Assembly: GCF_010868145.1 (NCBI RefSeq)
Contig: NZ_JAAGUY010000002.1
Span: forward strand, 202,235 to 266,234
DNA from: Nocardia cyriacigeorgica
Lineage (GTDB): Bacteria > Actinomycetota > Actinomycetes > Mycobacteriales > Mycobacteriaceae
Direction of reading: 5' to 3'
Length of the DNA: 64,000 nt
Position 1 is the first letter of the stretch, and every line of letters begins with the position of its first letter. Under the pieces are notes generated by a model. The model was not told the DNA's origin and did not search any database. It saw nothing but the letters and a program-made list of their open reading frames with translations. The position numbers and the translations under genes were made by a program. This document shows, one piece after another, positions 35,522 to 45,479 of the stretch.

Positions 35522-36301
35522 GTGAGCGTGGATGAATCAGACAGCTGGAGGCTGAGCAGAGCGGTGTCGACCAGCGTCACGGCATTGACCCTGGACGGGC
35601 TGGACCAACTGCCCGCACATGCGCGGCGCTGTGTGTTCTGGGAGATGGATCCGGCCGTGGTCGCCGACTCGCAAGAGTTCAGCGATCCGGTCTTCGAGAA
35701 GGAGGCCTGGCTCTCCACGGTCATGCTCGAATGGGGTTCCTGCGGGCAGGTCGCGACCGTCGACGGAAATGCCGCCGGATGTGTCCTCTACGCGCCGCCG
35801 AGCGCCGTGCCGCGAGCAACGCTGTTCCCCACCTCCCCCGTCAGCCCGGACGCCATCCTGCTGACCACGCTGCGGGCCGAATCGCCGCATCAGGACCCCG
35901 ATATCGCCTACCGGCTGATTCAGGCCGCGGTGACCGATCTGATGCGCCGCGGCGTCCGGGCGCTCGAGGTCTTCGGTCTTCGAGCGGACCCGCCGAGCAC
36001 GGCCCTCTCGGATCGCTCCATGGGTTCCATGACCTTGATGGAACGTATCGCGACGCCGGTGCGTGACCGATTGCGTAGCTCCGGCCGGGCAACTGCGCGC
36101 TGTTCGCCGGAGACGTGCATGATCGACGCCGACTTCCTGGAGGAGGCCGGCTTCGAGATCGTCGCACCGCACTACCGGTTCCCCCGGCTGCGGTTGGAAC
36201 TCGATTCCGATCACGGGTGGAAGGAAGACGTGGAGCGAGCGCTGGATCAACTGCTCGCGGCCGCCTCGATGACGGTGCCGACGCGCGTACTCAGCCTCTG
36301 A
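35522..36301 (+). CDS. GNAT-like acetyltransferase domain protein
   Basis: A 259-residue protein in the position of mycobacterial Rv3916c, next to parB. Strands and helices fit the GNAT fold, e.g. VATVDGNAAGCVLYAPP, AILLTTLRAESPHQDPDIAYRLIQAAVTDLMRRGVRALEVFGLRADP and FLEEAGFEIVAPHYRFPRLRLEL. The pyrophosphate-binding loop is poorly preserved, so activity is uncertain. Start is the GTG at 35522. It converges with cwlM. Confidence 0.75.
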   Translation: MSVDESDSWRLSRAVSTSVTALTLDGLDQLPAHARRCVFWEMDPAVVADSQEFSDPVFEKEAWLSTVMLEWGSCGQVATVDGNAAGCVLYAPPSAVPRATLFPTSPVSPDAILLTTLRAESPHQDPDIAYRLIQAAVTDLMRRGVRALEVFGLRADPPSTALSDRSMGSMTLMERIATPVRDRLRSSGRATARCSPETCMIDADFLEEAGFEIVAPHYRFPRLRLELDSDHGWKEDVERALDQLLAAASMTVPTRVLSL

Positions 36302-36333
36302 CGGCACCGAGCCATCGAGGCCTACCAACGACA

Positions 36334-36365
36334 CTGCCCCGCCTGCACCATGTGCGGCGGGGCAG
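36334..36365. terminator. Bidirectional terminator between GNAT gene and cwlM
   Basis: A perfect 10-bp stem (CTGCCCCGCC/GGCGGGGCAG) with a 12-base loop, placed between two convergent genes. It can serve both. Confidence 0.75.
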
Positions 36366-36382
36366 ATTCGTGCGTGGTGTGA

Positions 36383-37573
36383 CTATCCGCGATCGGCCGC
36401 GGCCAGCTCCTCGGCGAGCAGCTCGGCGAAGGTGTAGGTGCCGGTCGGTTGATCGTCCTGACCCAGCAGGTACAGCCGCTTCACCGACACCAGGATCGCT
36501 TCCGCGATGACGTCGCGCATGCGTGGGTTGGTGAGCACGGACGCGTCGTATTCGTTTGTGAGATAACCGATATCGACCTGCACCGTGGGCATTTTGGTGA
36601 GCCGCAGCAGATCCCAGGTGCGCTGATGGGTCCGGCAGTCCTGCAACGAGGTTCGTGCGACCACCTCACGCTGGATGAAACCGGCCAGCACCTGCCCGAT
36701 CATCGAGACCGAGCCGTGCGAATTGCCGAAGTAGAAGCCCGCGACACCGTTGGCCGACGAGCTGGGATTGTTGGCGCAGCGCAGCGAGATCATCAGGTCG
36801 GCGTCGAACGCGTTGGAGGTTTCGGCCCGTTCGGCGTCGGTGGGGTTGGCGCCCCACGGCCGCGACAGGAAGGTCTCCATTCCGGTCGCGGCCATCCGGC
36901 CCTCGAGCCGACTGGCCAGATCCCACAGAATTTCCGATTCGTACACATCACCGAACTCGGTGGGCACGGCGTGGCCTTTGTCCGGCCCGCCCAGACCCGG
37001 GTCGATCACGATCCGCTTGCCGGTCAGCTGCGGGCCCGCACGGTGCACCACCTCTTCCTCGGCGATGCGATGCGGATTTCCGCCGGTCACCCTGGCACCG
37101 AGCAGTTCGAGCGAGCGAAGCGTGTCCGGGCCGCAGATGCCGTCGGCGGACAGCCCGATCTCGCGCTGGAACGCAGTGAGGCCGTCGTGGGTGTGCGGAC
37201 CGAAGTAGCCGTCGACACGGTGCACGTAGAAGCCGAGGTCTTGGAGCCGCCGCTGCAGCGTCGCCACGTCGTCACCGTAGAGCGGCGCGGACAGCTGATA
37301 GATCAGCGTGCGCGCGCCGAGCCGGTAGGAGGCCTCTTTGAGGGCCCGATACGTCGCAGGACCGACGACACCGTCCACGAGCAGCCCACGGTGCTGCTGG
37401 AAAGCACGCACCGCGGAGTCGAGCTGGTGATCGAAGGTGGCGTCGGTGTCTTTCCAATATTCACGCGCGTCATCGCCATCGACGTTGTGCGCGTGCAGGA
37501 AACCCAGACTTGCCAGGGTGCTCCGAACCTCTGCGACGGCTGGACCGGTATCGCCGTGACGAAGTCGGTGCAT
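36383..37573 (-). CDS. cwlM: CwlM, inactive amidase-like regulator of peptidoglycan synthesis
   Basis: A 396-residue cytoplasmic protein. Two peptidoglycan-binding repeats (~5-75 and ~90-160) precede an amidase_3 domain (~185-380). Active amidases have a Zn-binding His in IDPGHGG; here it is IDPGLGG. The second His is replaced in SLRCAN and the catalytic Glu is Asp in VQVDIGYLTN. Thus most catalytic residues are lost, in agreement with the known role of mycobacterial CwlM as a PknB-phosphorylated activator of MurA. Start is ATG at 37573. Its neighbours murJ and trx fit the same pathway. Confidence 0.92.
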   Translation of the reverse strand: MHRLRHGDTGPAVAEVRSTLASLGFLHAHNVDGDDAREYWKDTDATFDHQLDSAVRAFQQHRGLLVDGVVGPATYRALKEASYRLGARTLIYQLSAPLYGDDVATLQRRLQDLGFYVHRVDGYFGPHTHDGLTAFQREIGLSADGICGPDTLRSLELLGARVTGGNPHRIAEEEVVHRAGPQLTGKRIVIDPGLGGPDKGHAVPTEFGDVYESEILWDLASRLEGRMAATGMETFLSRPWGANPTDAERAETSNAFDADLMISLRCANNPSSSANGVAGFYFGNSHGSVSMIGQVLAGFIQREVVARTSLQDCRTHQRTWDLLRLTKMPTVQVDIGYLTNEYDASVLTNPRMRDVIAEAILVSVKRLYLLGQDDQPTGTYTFAELLAEELAAADRG

Positions 37574-37762
37574 GCGTGAGAGCCCTTTCCCTTCCGTCAG
37601 CCCGGGTACCCACCAATGCGAAGGGTTACACCCTCGCACCACCGGAGCGTCGGTCGATTGTCTCAGACCCGGGCCGGATTTCGGCAATTCCGGGTCTGGG
37701 CATACTACGGCGCGTCGCCGATGTGCGATGCCTTACGGCGGAGTTCGCCGTCGTCGAGGGAG

Positions 37763-38089
37763 TCAGATGACGCCGTCGAGTTCGCGCAGCAGGGCGGCTT
37801 TGCCCTTGGCTCCGACGATCTGCTTGACCGGCTTGCCACCGGTGAACAGCATCATAGTGGGCAGCGACAGGATCTGATAATCCTTGGCGGTGACCGGGTT
37901 GGCGTCCACATCCAGCTTGGCGACGGTCAGCTTATCGGCATGGGTGCCCGCGATTTCCTCCAGCACGGGTGCGACCATCTTGCACGGTCCGCACCAGTCC
38001 GCCCAGAAGTCGACCAGAACCGGCTTCTCGCTGAGCAGGACGTCATCGGCGAAGGTGGCGTCGGTGACGGTGATGGTGGTCTCGGACAT
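37763..38089 (-). CDS. trxA: Thioredoxin
   Basis: A 108-residue thiol reductant with the active site WCGPC (~residues 30-34) and the fold marks VLVDFWADWCGPCKMVAPVLEEIA and cis-Pro in SLPTMMLF. It is 35 bp after trxB and co-transcribed with it. Start is ATG at 38089. Confidence 0.97.
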   Translation of the reverse strand: MSETTITVTDATFADDVLLSEKPVLVDFWADWCGPCKMVAPVLEEIAGTHADKLTVAKLDVDANPVTAKDYQILSLPTMMLFTGGKPVKQIVGAKGKAALLRELDGVI

Positions 38090-38124
38090 GGGTGTTCTCC
38101 TTGTGAAGCAGCAGGTCAGGCAGA

Positions 38125-39111
38125 TCAGTTGGCGGGGACCGCGACCGGGCGGCCGGCGTGGTCGAGGGTGTTGGCGGTGATATCGCCCTGGTCGGCGAGC
38201 CAGCGCTCGGCGTCGATGGCGGCGCGGCAGCCGGTGCCAGCGGCAGTGATCGCCTGACGGTACGTGTGATCGACGAGGTCGCCCGCCGCGAAGACGCCGG
38301 GCACCGCGGTGGCGGTGGACGGTTCGACCACCTGCACATAGCCCTCGTCGTCGAGCTCGACCTGGCCGCGCACCAGTTCGCTGCGCGGATCGTGGCCGAT
38401 CGCGACGAACATGCCGGTGGCGGCGAGTTCGGAGGTTTCGCCGGTGCGGGTGTCGCGCAGGGTGAGACTGGTCACGCTGGTGTCGCCGTTGACCTTGGCG
38501 ACCTCGGCGTTGGTGACGAAGCGGATCTTCTCGTTGGCCTTGGCTCGCTCCAGCATGATGCGCGAAGCACGGAATTCGTCGCGGCGATGCACGACGGTGA
38601 CGCTCGAGGCGAACTTGGTGAGGAAGGTCGCTTCCTCCATGGCCGAGTCGCCACCGCCGACCACGACGATGTCCTGGCCCTTGAAGAAGAAGCCGTCGCA
38701 GGTGGCGCACGCGCTGACGCCGCGGCCGAGCAGTTCCTGCTCACCGGGGACGTCGAGGTAGCGGGCGGCCGAGCCCATGGCGAGAATCACGGCGTAGGCC
38801 TCGAAGGTTTCGTCACCGACGGTGACCTTCTTGATCGGTCCACTCAGGTCGATGGCGTCGACGTCTTCGGTGCGGATGTCGGCACCGAAGCGCTTGGCCT
38901 GGTCGCGCATCTGCTCCATCAGGTCCGGGCCCATGATGCCGTCGCGGAAACCGGGAAAGTTCTCCACCTCGGTGGTGGTCATCAGGGCGCCACCGAACTG
39001 GGTTCCCTCGAACAGCAGCGGCTGCAGTTCCGCGCGGGCCGCGTATACCGCGGCGGTGTAGCCGGCGGGGCCGGAGCCGACGATGATCAGGTCGCGAACT
39101 GGCGTGCTCAT
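38125..39111 (-). CDS. trxB: Thioredoxin reductase
   Basis: A 328-residue flavoenzyme that reduces thioredoxin with NADPH. FAD motif [16 protein letters not shown] is at ~12-27; redox pair CATC in [10 protein letters not shown] at ~134-137; NADPH motif [12 protein letters not shown] at ~150-161; the second FAD stretch is [11 protein letters not shown]. Start is ATG at 39111. A SigR/SigH-type promoter precedes it. Confidence 0.97.
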   Translation of the reverse strand: MSTPVRDLIIVGSGPAGYTAAVYAARAELQPLLFEGTQFGGALMTTTEVENFPGFRDGIMGPDLMEQMRDQAKRFGADIRTEDVDAIDLSGPIKKVTVGDETFEAYAVILAMGSAARYLDVPGEQELLGRGVSACATCDGFFFKGQDIVVVGGGDSAMEEATFLTKFASSVTVVHRRDEFRASRIMLERAKANEKIRFVTNAEVAKVNGDTSVTSLTLRDTRTGETSELAATGMFVAIGHDPRSELVRGQVELDDEGYVQVVEPSTATAVPGVFAAGDLVDHTYRQAITAAGTGCRAAIDAERWLADQGDITANTLDHAGRPVAVPAN

Positions 39112-39149
39112 GGGGCCCTTCCGAAAGACATCAACTGGACGTGTCGGTC

Positions 39150-39175
39150 AACAACAGCGTAAACGCACTTGTTCC
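39150..39175 (-). promoter_or_regulatory. SigR/SigH-type promoter for trxB-trxA (GGAAC-N18-GTT)
   Basis: Read leftward, GGAAC (39171-39175) and GTT (39150-39152) are 18 bp apart, the consensus of thiol-oxidation sigma factors SigR/SigH. The trxB start is ~39 bp downstream. Thioredoxin genes are standard targets of this regulon. Confidence 0.6.
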
Positions 39176-39188
39176 CCGGGTGAGCGCG

Positions 39189-39992
39189 CTATCCGATGTC
39201 GGTGACGGCCAACACTCTCGGGTCGCCCACACTGCAGCCCGGCTCGACCACGAGGGCGGTGATCTTTCCCGGTGCGGTGCCCGCGACCAAGATCAGGACC
39301 GCATCGGCTCCGCGGAAGGTGATATCGGAGGAGCCGAGGACTGTCCGGTCGTATCCGGCGGCCGCGACGCAGCCTGCCAGCCGGGTCGAATCGGCGAGTG
39401 GGCCCGCGACATCGTGGCGGCCGAGAGCGCCGAGGGCGACGGTGGCGTTCAGGTCGTCTCCGGGTGACGTATCGACCGTGGTCGGGGCGGCGGTGGGGCT
39501 GACCGAGCTGTCGTCACGCACGGTGGTGACCACGATGGCAGCGCATGCGATGACCGCCACGGCCGCAGCTGCCGCGGTGAGCCTGCGCATCCGGCGACGG
39601 CGCCGCTCATCGAGCGATACCACCGGAGCCACCGAACCCGTTGGCGTGGCGGGTGATTCGACGTCGGACTGCGGTGCCTCGGGTAGCCGCGGCAGGTCGG
39701 TTGTCCGTAGGATCGGTTCCGCGTCCGGTTCGGCGTGTCCGAGTTCCTCGGCCCATTGCCGCAGTCGCGCGGACACATCGTCGGGCATCGGATGGATGAT
39801 TCGGTCGTCGCGGCCGAGGGCGCGCACCTGCGCGCTGACCTCGTCGAGCGACCGTAGGTACTGCTGGGCCTCCGGATCGCCGTGGACCGCGGGCCACAAC
39901 TGTTCGCTCTGTTCGCGCGAGAGGTTGTCGGCGTGCAGGTCGGCGAGCAGCTCCGCCGAAAACGGAGGCTGCGGAACGGATCGGGTCGCCAT
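39189..39992 (-). CDS. rsmA: Probable anti-sigma-M factor
   Basis: A 267-residue single-pass membrane protein directly downstream of sigM. The N-terminal ~80 residues are a helical, sigma-binding-type region (FSAELLADLHADNLSREQSEQLWPAV). One membrane segment lies at ~138-158 (LTAAAAAVAVIACAAIVVTTV), followed by an extracellular domain. No HxxxCxxC zinc motif is seen. Position equals Rv3912, the SigM-specific anti-sigma factor. Confidence 0.8.
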   Translation of the reverse strand: MATRSVPQPPFSAELLADLHADNLSREQSEQLWPAVHGDPEAQQYLRSLDEVSAQVRALGRDDRIIHPMPDDVSARLRQWAEELGHAEPDAEPILRTTDLPRLPEAPQSDVESPATPTGSVAPVVSLDERRRRRMRRLTAAAAAVAVIACAAIVVTTVRDDSSVSPTAAPTTVDTSPGDDLNATVALGALGRHDVAGPLADSTRLAGCVAAAGYDRTVLGSSDITFRGADAVLILVAGTAPGKITALVVEPGCSVGDPRVLAVTDIG

Positions 39993-40097
39993 CGCACCTC
40001 CAAAGTGTTCTTACATTTGACCTTGCACGCAGCCCGGCGGATGCCAGACGGCGGTTACATCGTCTCGTGGTTCGTCACTATTACTGACGCAACAGGG

Positions 40098-40754
40098 TCA
40101 CATCCGGTTCCCTGGATCCCGCAGAAATTCCAAACGTTCTCCGAGCCGCTGCCTGGCGCGGGCGCACCGGCTTTTGATGGTCCCCTCCGGCACACCGAGC
40201 ATTGCGGCTGCGTCCGACACGCTATACCCCTCCAAATCCACCGCGACGATGGCGGTGCGCTGGTCCGGTGGCAGTGAGAACAGGGCGCGGTCGACCACCA
40301 TCGACATCTCCAGCCGGGCGAAGTCGTCACGTTCGTCGGCGGGCTCCGGCATGTTCTCCGGGGTCAGCGAGAACGCGCGCCTGGTCTTGTTGCGCCGGAT
40401 GCGGTCCAGGCAGGCATTGACCACGATCGCGTGCAACCAGCTGCGCACCTCGGATTCGGCACGAAACGAGCCAGCGGTGCGGTGCGCCGACAGCAGGGCG
40501 TCCTGCAGCGAGTCGGCGGCGTCCTCACGGGTATAGGACGTGCGCACTGCCGTCTGCCAGAGGTGGTCATTATGCCTGCGTAGCAGTTCGGCGAAGGCGT
40601 GCGGAGCCCCGCTCGCATGGGCTCGCAGCAGTTCGGCATCGGTGGCCTCGCCCAGAACGAACGCGCCCGCGCGCGCGGCGCCGGGCTGTGGCCTCCCCCT
40701 GCGGAAGCCCTCGTTCACTTCGGACGACAATGCCAACCCCTTGGACGCGCTCAC
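40098..40754 (-). CDS. sigM: ECF sigma factor SigM
   Basis: A 218-residue sigma factor. Region 2 is FAELLRRHNDHLWQTAVRTSYTREDAADSLQDALLSAHRTAGSFRAESEVRSWLHAIVVNACLDRIRRNK; region 4 is LFSLPPDQRTAIVAVDLEGYSVSDAAAMLGVPEGTIKSRCARARQRL. Residues 1-34 are an extra leader; the start is GTG at 40754. Gene order murJ-sigM-rsmA-trxB is that of mycobacteria. SigM controls envelope and redox functions there. Confidence 0.92.
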   Translation of the reverse strand: MSASKGLALSSEVNEGFRRGRPQPGAARAGAFVLGEATDAELLRAHASGAPHAFAELLRRHNDHLWQTAVRTSYTREDAADSLQDALLSAHRTAGSFRAESEVRSWLHAIVVNACLDRIRRNKTRRAFSLTPENMPEPADERDDFARLEMSMVVDRALFSLPPDQRTAIVAVDLEGYSVSDAAAMLGVPEGTIKSRCARARQRLGERLEFLRDPGNRM

Positions 40755-40969
40755 CAGAGTGACCGGCCGGCATGGCCGAACACCGAAGAAATAGCAGCAT
40801 GCAGGGATCGAAACGCCTGATCCCGAGAGGCTCCCCTGCTGAGAGCGCGAGCAGAATCATAACGTGGGTAACGATTCGGTAGCAACCGAACCATGATCAG
40901 CCGGACAGCGCGACCTTGCCGTGATATTTGCGGCGTTATGCCTGGTGAGAGGCGGTCTGCTCGGCTGGG

Positions 40970-43900
40970 TCAGCGCGCGGCGTCGAACCGGATATCGGCG
41001 ATAGAGGACTGGAACTGCCCGTCGGAGTTTCCGAGGCCGGTGATCCAGACCAGGACATATCGGGCGGCCTGATCGGCCTCGACGGGGATCTGGGTGACGC
41101 CGTCGACGAGGGTCGCGGTGCCGATGAGCTGAGTCTGATCGAGCGTCGGTGAGGTGGTCGGCGAGGTGCGGATCTCCACCCTGGTGCCGGGGCTGGGCGA
41201 GTTGATCGCGACATTGGTCAACTTGGCCGGGCTCGGCAGCGTGGCCAGCAGGCCGACGCCCTTCTTCAGCGCCGGGAACTGCTGGAAATACTGATCGGTG
41301 CGCCACACGGTGGACGCATTGTTGTCCAGGACGGAGCTGACGCCGCTGACGTTGTCCGGGGTGCCTTCGGGAGAGAACACCGACACGCCCGTGACCGGGA
41401 CCGGCACGCCCGCCTTGGGCGCGGGAGCACCCGGTGGCGCGGCAGGTTCGGCCGGCGCCGAATTGGCGGTGGTCAGGCCGATATTGCGTTGTTCATTGAG
41501 CGGCTCATCCGAGGCGCCGGGTGCGAAGACACTCACCATCCACCAGATGATGATGCCGACCACCAATGCGGTGAGGATGCCGAGCCCCACCATGATCCAC
41601 ATCATCCGCTGCGACTTCTCCCGTTCTGCCGCAAGCAGTTCGGGATCGGCCAGCGACTCGTCGGCCGGAGCGGTGGCGCGCTGACCAAGACGCAGCACCG
41701 GAATGAAATCGGTCTTCTGATCGACCACCGAGGCCTGCTCGAGCACATGCTGCACGGTCGCAGCGGTACGCACACCCTTGTTGGGCTCGAGCGACCTGAC
41801 CGCGACCGCTGAGATCTCGAACGGCACCTCCGGCCGGATCTGACGCGGTTCGACCGGAGTGCCATCGGCACCGAAATCGGCCAACCGCAGCCCGCCGACG
41901 GTGGCGGCACTTCCGGTGACGCCGCCGGCGCGCAGCGGCCAGCGGGCGGTGATCAGTGCGTAGAGCATGGCGCCGAGACCACGGACGTCGGACTGGGCGT
42001 CGGAATCGGCCAGGGTGCCGGGGAATGCGAGGACCGCATCGCCCGAGGCGCTGATCCGCACCCGGTCCGGATGGTCGATCGACAGTGAGCCACCGCCACG
42101 GTGGGCCATTTCGGCGGCCGAGGCCAGGGCCCGGATCGCGCGAGCGGCGCCGATCGGGGACGGCACGGTTTCGGCCATCTCCCGCAGCGAGCGGCCGGGA
42201 GTCCATTCGGCGACCACGATGCCGCCCGAGCTGCCTCGCACCACATCCAGGACGCGGGCCAGGCCGGGCGAATTGATCCGGCCGAGGCGCAGCGTTCGCG
42301 ACAGGATGGCCTGGGGGCCGTCATGGCCGGAGTTGTCGGAGGCCTGCTGGTCGGCGTCGACGAAGGTCAGCGCGACCTCGCGATCGAGCTTGATGTCGAG
42401 CGCCTGCCAGAACTTCAGACCGCGGGCACCGCCGTGACTGGCGAGCAACCGATAGCGGCCGCCCGCGACAGAGGCGCCGGGCAGCAGCTTCGGGCCGCGC
42501 GGACTCCGGCGCGCACTGCCGCCGTCACCGCCGCCGACGGGCGGCATGACCGGCAGCATTCCGGTGTCGTACATCGGATCGCGTGGCGGCGCATGACGTT
42601 CGGTCCGGTCGTCTGGCTGATCGGCGTCGTACGCCGATTCCGCGGCCTGCGGGTCGATGTCGCCCGGCTGCTGCGCGGATGCGGAATCGGGCTGCTCCCC
42701 TGCGGCGAGCGGAACGTCGGTGGAGAGCCCGCCCGCCGTATTCGCAGCTGATTCGGCGGCTGGGACGCCGCCCACCGCGTCGTCGCTCACCCTCGGTCCT
42801 CCTTCGCCCTGATGTGTCGCAACCCCGGCGAATTCGCCACTTGTGCTTCTCTGCCGAACAGGGTACGGGAACTCGCCGACCCCGGTGATGTCAACAGCAT
42901 TCGAGCGGATAACGGGCAGCACCATGGTCTGTGCATCCATGGGGTCGTAATGGGAGTACGCCAGGTAGGGATCCGGCCTCCGCAGAATGGTGGTGGCGTA
43001 TTCATCCTCGACCGGTTCGTCCAGACCCAGATCGGGTGCGGGCGGAGTGATGCCGAGCTTGCGTGAGATCGCCACGGTGATGGCCACGATCTCCGGGATG
43101 CCGGCCAAGCGCATGAGACCGAAGGCGACACCGAACATCACCAGTGAGGTGATGGCGACCCGGATGAATGAGCCGGGCCCGTGCAGTGCATCCGACAGCC
43201 GGTACAGGCCGAGCACCTTGTCCACGATCAGCATCACCGCTCCACCGGCGGCAGAGGCCAGCACGACGCGGGTGATGGTGTGCCCGACATTGGCCATCCG
43301 CAGATCGCCGAGACTGCGATGCAGCAGGTAGCCACCGATGAAGGCACCCGCGGTGAAGCCGATGCCGGTGGCCGCGCCGAGGATCATGACCACCTGGTCG
43401 CCGTTGCTCGCGAGGACCGGCGCCAACGCAGAGCCGATGATCTTGACCGTGACGATGCCGAGAATGATCCAGGTCGGCGTCCAGGCTTGTTCCCTGGCGT
43501 AGAAGACACGCAGGTGGATCAGCACCAGCGAGTACGGGATCAGCGTAAAGGCCGACCAGCTGACCGCCTGGCCGAGGCGTTCGGCGTCCTCGGCGAACCG
43601 GGCGTAGCCGAACAGCGCGTCGCCGACCTGCGGGCCTGCCAGGGTCAGGAAGATGACGATCGGGATCAGCGCGATCATCGTCAGCCTGGTCGCGGCGGAT
43701 AGGTCGTCGACCACCGCGGGGGTGTCGTCGTTGGCGGCGTTGCGGCTCAGCCGCGGCATGATCGCGGTGAGCAGGGTGACCCCGAGCACGCCGTAGGGCA
43801 GCTGTAGCAGCGCCCATGCGTTGTTGTAGATCGCCGGGCCCGCCGCGTCGGCCTGCGAGGAGATGTGGTTGGCGAAGATCGTGCCGACCTGGCTGATCAG

Positions 43901-45394
43901 CACGTAGAGGATGATCGCTGCGCCCATGGTGCCGAACTGCTTGAGCCGCTCGTCGACACCCCACAGCGGGCGCAGGTCGATCTCCTCGCGCCGGATGGCG
44001 GGGATCAGCACCAGCGCCTGGGTGACGACGCCGAGGGTTACGCCGACGCCGAGGATGAGCAGCTTGGGATCGCCCATCTTCACCGGGTCCAGCGAGATCT
44101 CACCAGGGGTCAGCGCGTACAAGCCCAACGTGACCAGCACGACGATGTTGTTGAACACCGGCGCCCAAGCACCGGGCTTGAAGTTCTGCCTGGTGTTCAA
44201 AATGGCCGTGAACAGGGCGGACATCCCGTAAAAAAGGATGGCAGGCACCAGCAGGTACGTCAGCGCGGTGGTCAGTTCGGTATTGACCTCGCCGTCGGCG
44301 GCGACGAACAGATGAGTGGCAAGGATCGGGGCGGATGCCGTCGCCAGCAGGGCCGCCGTCGCGAGCACCACGAATGCCGCGGTGACAAGTCGCCGCACGA
44401 ATGCGGCACCACCGTCGGGATCCTCCTGTTCGGCGCGCACCAGAGTCGGCACAACGATCGCGGTGAGCACGGCACCGAGCACCAGTTCCGCGACCATGTT
44501 CGGGATCAGGCTCGCCGAGAGGAACGCACTGGCGATCGCAGGGCCGAGAATGGTGAGCAGCAGCAGCTGCTTGCCGAAACCCGTGATGCGGCTGATCAGG
44601 GTGGCGAAGGCGATGGAGCCGGAGTCACGCAGCAGGCGAGCGTTGGCGCTCTCCTTCGTTTCGGCCTTCTCGGCCACGACGACCGGCATGCCCTTGGTGC
44701 TCGGCCTGCTGCCGGATCCGGCGCGGGACGGCACGCGCTCGGGCGGTGCGGGGCGCTGGGCGGGACGGCGCACTTGTGGCTGCGGCTGCGTCGGCGGGCG
44801 GTTGGGCGGTTGTTCGCCCCGATACGCCGGACGATTCTGTCCCTGGGATGGCTGTGCGTGCTGCGGCCCGGCGGGGCGCTGGGGAGGCTGCGGGCGGCCC
44901 TGGCCTTGCGGCGGTTCGGGACGCGGCGGACGGCCGGGCTGCGGCGGCCGGCCCTGGTGTGGCGGTGCCGCGGGTGCGCGACGCTGCTGCGGCATCTCGC
45001 CGCTCCGAGGATGGCCCCCACCCTGCGGCGGCATGCCCTGCGGTGGAATCCGCTGCGGTGGCGGCATGCGGTGGGGTTGCCCCGGCTGTACGGGACGACC
45101 GGGCTGCGGCGGCGGACCCGGCCGCTGCGGACGCAGTTCGGCCGGATAGCTCTGCTGCCCGGGATGTGCGGGCCGTTGTTGTGGTGGCGGTGGCACGCGG
45201 CGGCCGGGGCCGGGAGGTTCGGCCGGACGGCTGATGCGCGGTGCTCCCTGCGGACCACCGCGGGAATCGCCGGTCATCCCTGGCTCCGAATGCGGCCCGC
45301 GCTCCCACGGCGCCGCGGGCGCCCGGCGGGCCGGCGGTCCGCCGGGGCGGTCGTCAGGTCGCTGATGAGCGAATTGATCATCGTCGCCCATCAT
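40970..45394 (-). CDS. murJ: MurJ lipid II flippase fused to pseudokinase
   Basis: A 1474-residue protein. Residues ~1-250 are a disordered Pro/Gln/Arg/Gly-rich tail. About 14 membrane helices (~258-770) form the MurJ/MviN flippase, starting with SIAFATLISRITGFGKQLLLL. A cytoplasmic pseudokinase domain (~965-1215) has the RYRLL...REVALTFVD start but no HRD or DFG motif. One further membrane helix (~1263-1290) leads to an outer beta-sandwich (~1335-1474). In mycobacteria the homologue MviN binds FhaA when phosphorylated by PknB. It is ~290 residues longer than Rv3910. Confidence 0.93.
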   Translation of the reverse strand: MMGDDDQFAHQRPDDRPGGPPARRAPAAPWERGPHSEPGMTGDSRGGPQGAPRISRPAEPPGPGRRVPPPPQQRPAHPGQQSYPAELRPQRPGPPPQPGRPVQPGQPHRMPPPQRIPPQGMPPQGGGHPRSGEMPQQRRAPAAPPHQGRPPQPGRPPRPEPPQGQGRPQPPQRPAGPQHAQPSQGQNRPAYRGEQPPNRPPTQPQPQVRRPAQRPAPPERVPSRAGSGSRPSTKGMPVVVAEKAETKESANARLLRDSGSIAFATLISRITGFGKQLLLLTILGPAIASAFLSASLIPNMVAELVLGAVLTAIVVPTLVRAEQEDPDGGAAFVRRLVTAAFVVLATAALLATASAPILATHLFVAADGEVNTELTTALTYLLVPAILFYGMSALFTAILNTRQNFKPGAWAPVFNNIVVLVTLGLYALTPGEISLDPVKMGDPKLLILGVGVTLGVVTQALVLIPAIRREEIDLRPLWGVDERLKQFGTMGAAIILYVLISQVGTIFANHISSQADAAGPAIYNNAWALLQLPYGVLGVTLLTAIMPRLSRNAANDDTPAVVDDLSAATRLTMIALIPIVIFLTLAGPQVGDALFGYARFAEDAERLGQAVSWSAFTLIPYSLVLIHLRVFYAREQAWTPTWIILGIVTVKIIGSALAPVLASNGDQVVMILGAATGIGFTAGAFIGGYLLHRSLGDLRMANVGHTITRVVLASAAGGAVMLIVDKVLGLYRLSDALHGPGSFIRVAITSLVMFGVAFGLMRLAGIPEIVAITVAISRKLGITPPAPDLGLDEPVEDEYATTILRRPDPYLAYSHYDPMDAQTMVLPVIRSNAVDITGVGEFPYPVRQRSTSGEFAGVATHQGEGGPRVSDDAVGGVPAAESAANTAGGLSTDVPLAAGEQPDSASAQQPGDIDPQAAESAYDADQPDDRTERHAPPRDPMYDTGMLPVMPPVGGGDGGSARRSPRGPKLLPGASVAGGRYRLLASHGGARGLKFWQALDIKLDREVALTFVDADQQASDNSGHDGPQAILSRTLRLGRINSPGLARVLDVVRGSSGGIVVAEWTPGRSLREMAETVPSPIGAARAIRALASAAEMAHRGGGSLSIDHPDRVRISASGDAVLAFPGTLADSDAQSDVRGLGAMLYALITARWPLRAGGVTGSAATVGGLRLADFGADGTPVEPRQIRPEVPFEISAVAVRSLEPNKGVRTAATVQHVLEQASVVDQKTDFIPVLRLGQRATAPADESLADPELLAAEREKSQRMMWIMVGLGILTALVVGIIIWWMVSVFAPGASDEPLNEQRNIGLTTANSAPAEPAAPPGAPAPKAGVPVPVTGVSVFSPEGTPDNVSGVSSVLDNNASTVWRTDQYFQQFPALKKGVGLLATLPSPAKLTNVAINSPSPGTRVEIRTSPTTSPTLDQTQLIGTATLVDGVTQIPVEADQAARYVLVWITGLGNSDGQFQSSIADIRFDAAR

Positions 45395-45479
45395 GCCTCC
45401 TGTGCATCGCCGGGCAGCGGAACCAGGCGGTTGTGATGAGCTGCGTCGTGCCGAAGCACGCCACGGGTAACTCGCTCAT

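Noticed and set aside
43865..45436. 523-codon frame antisense to murJ
   Set aside because: Arises from the Pro/Arg-rich tail and hydrophobic helices read backwards; no ribosome site.
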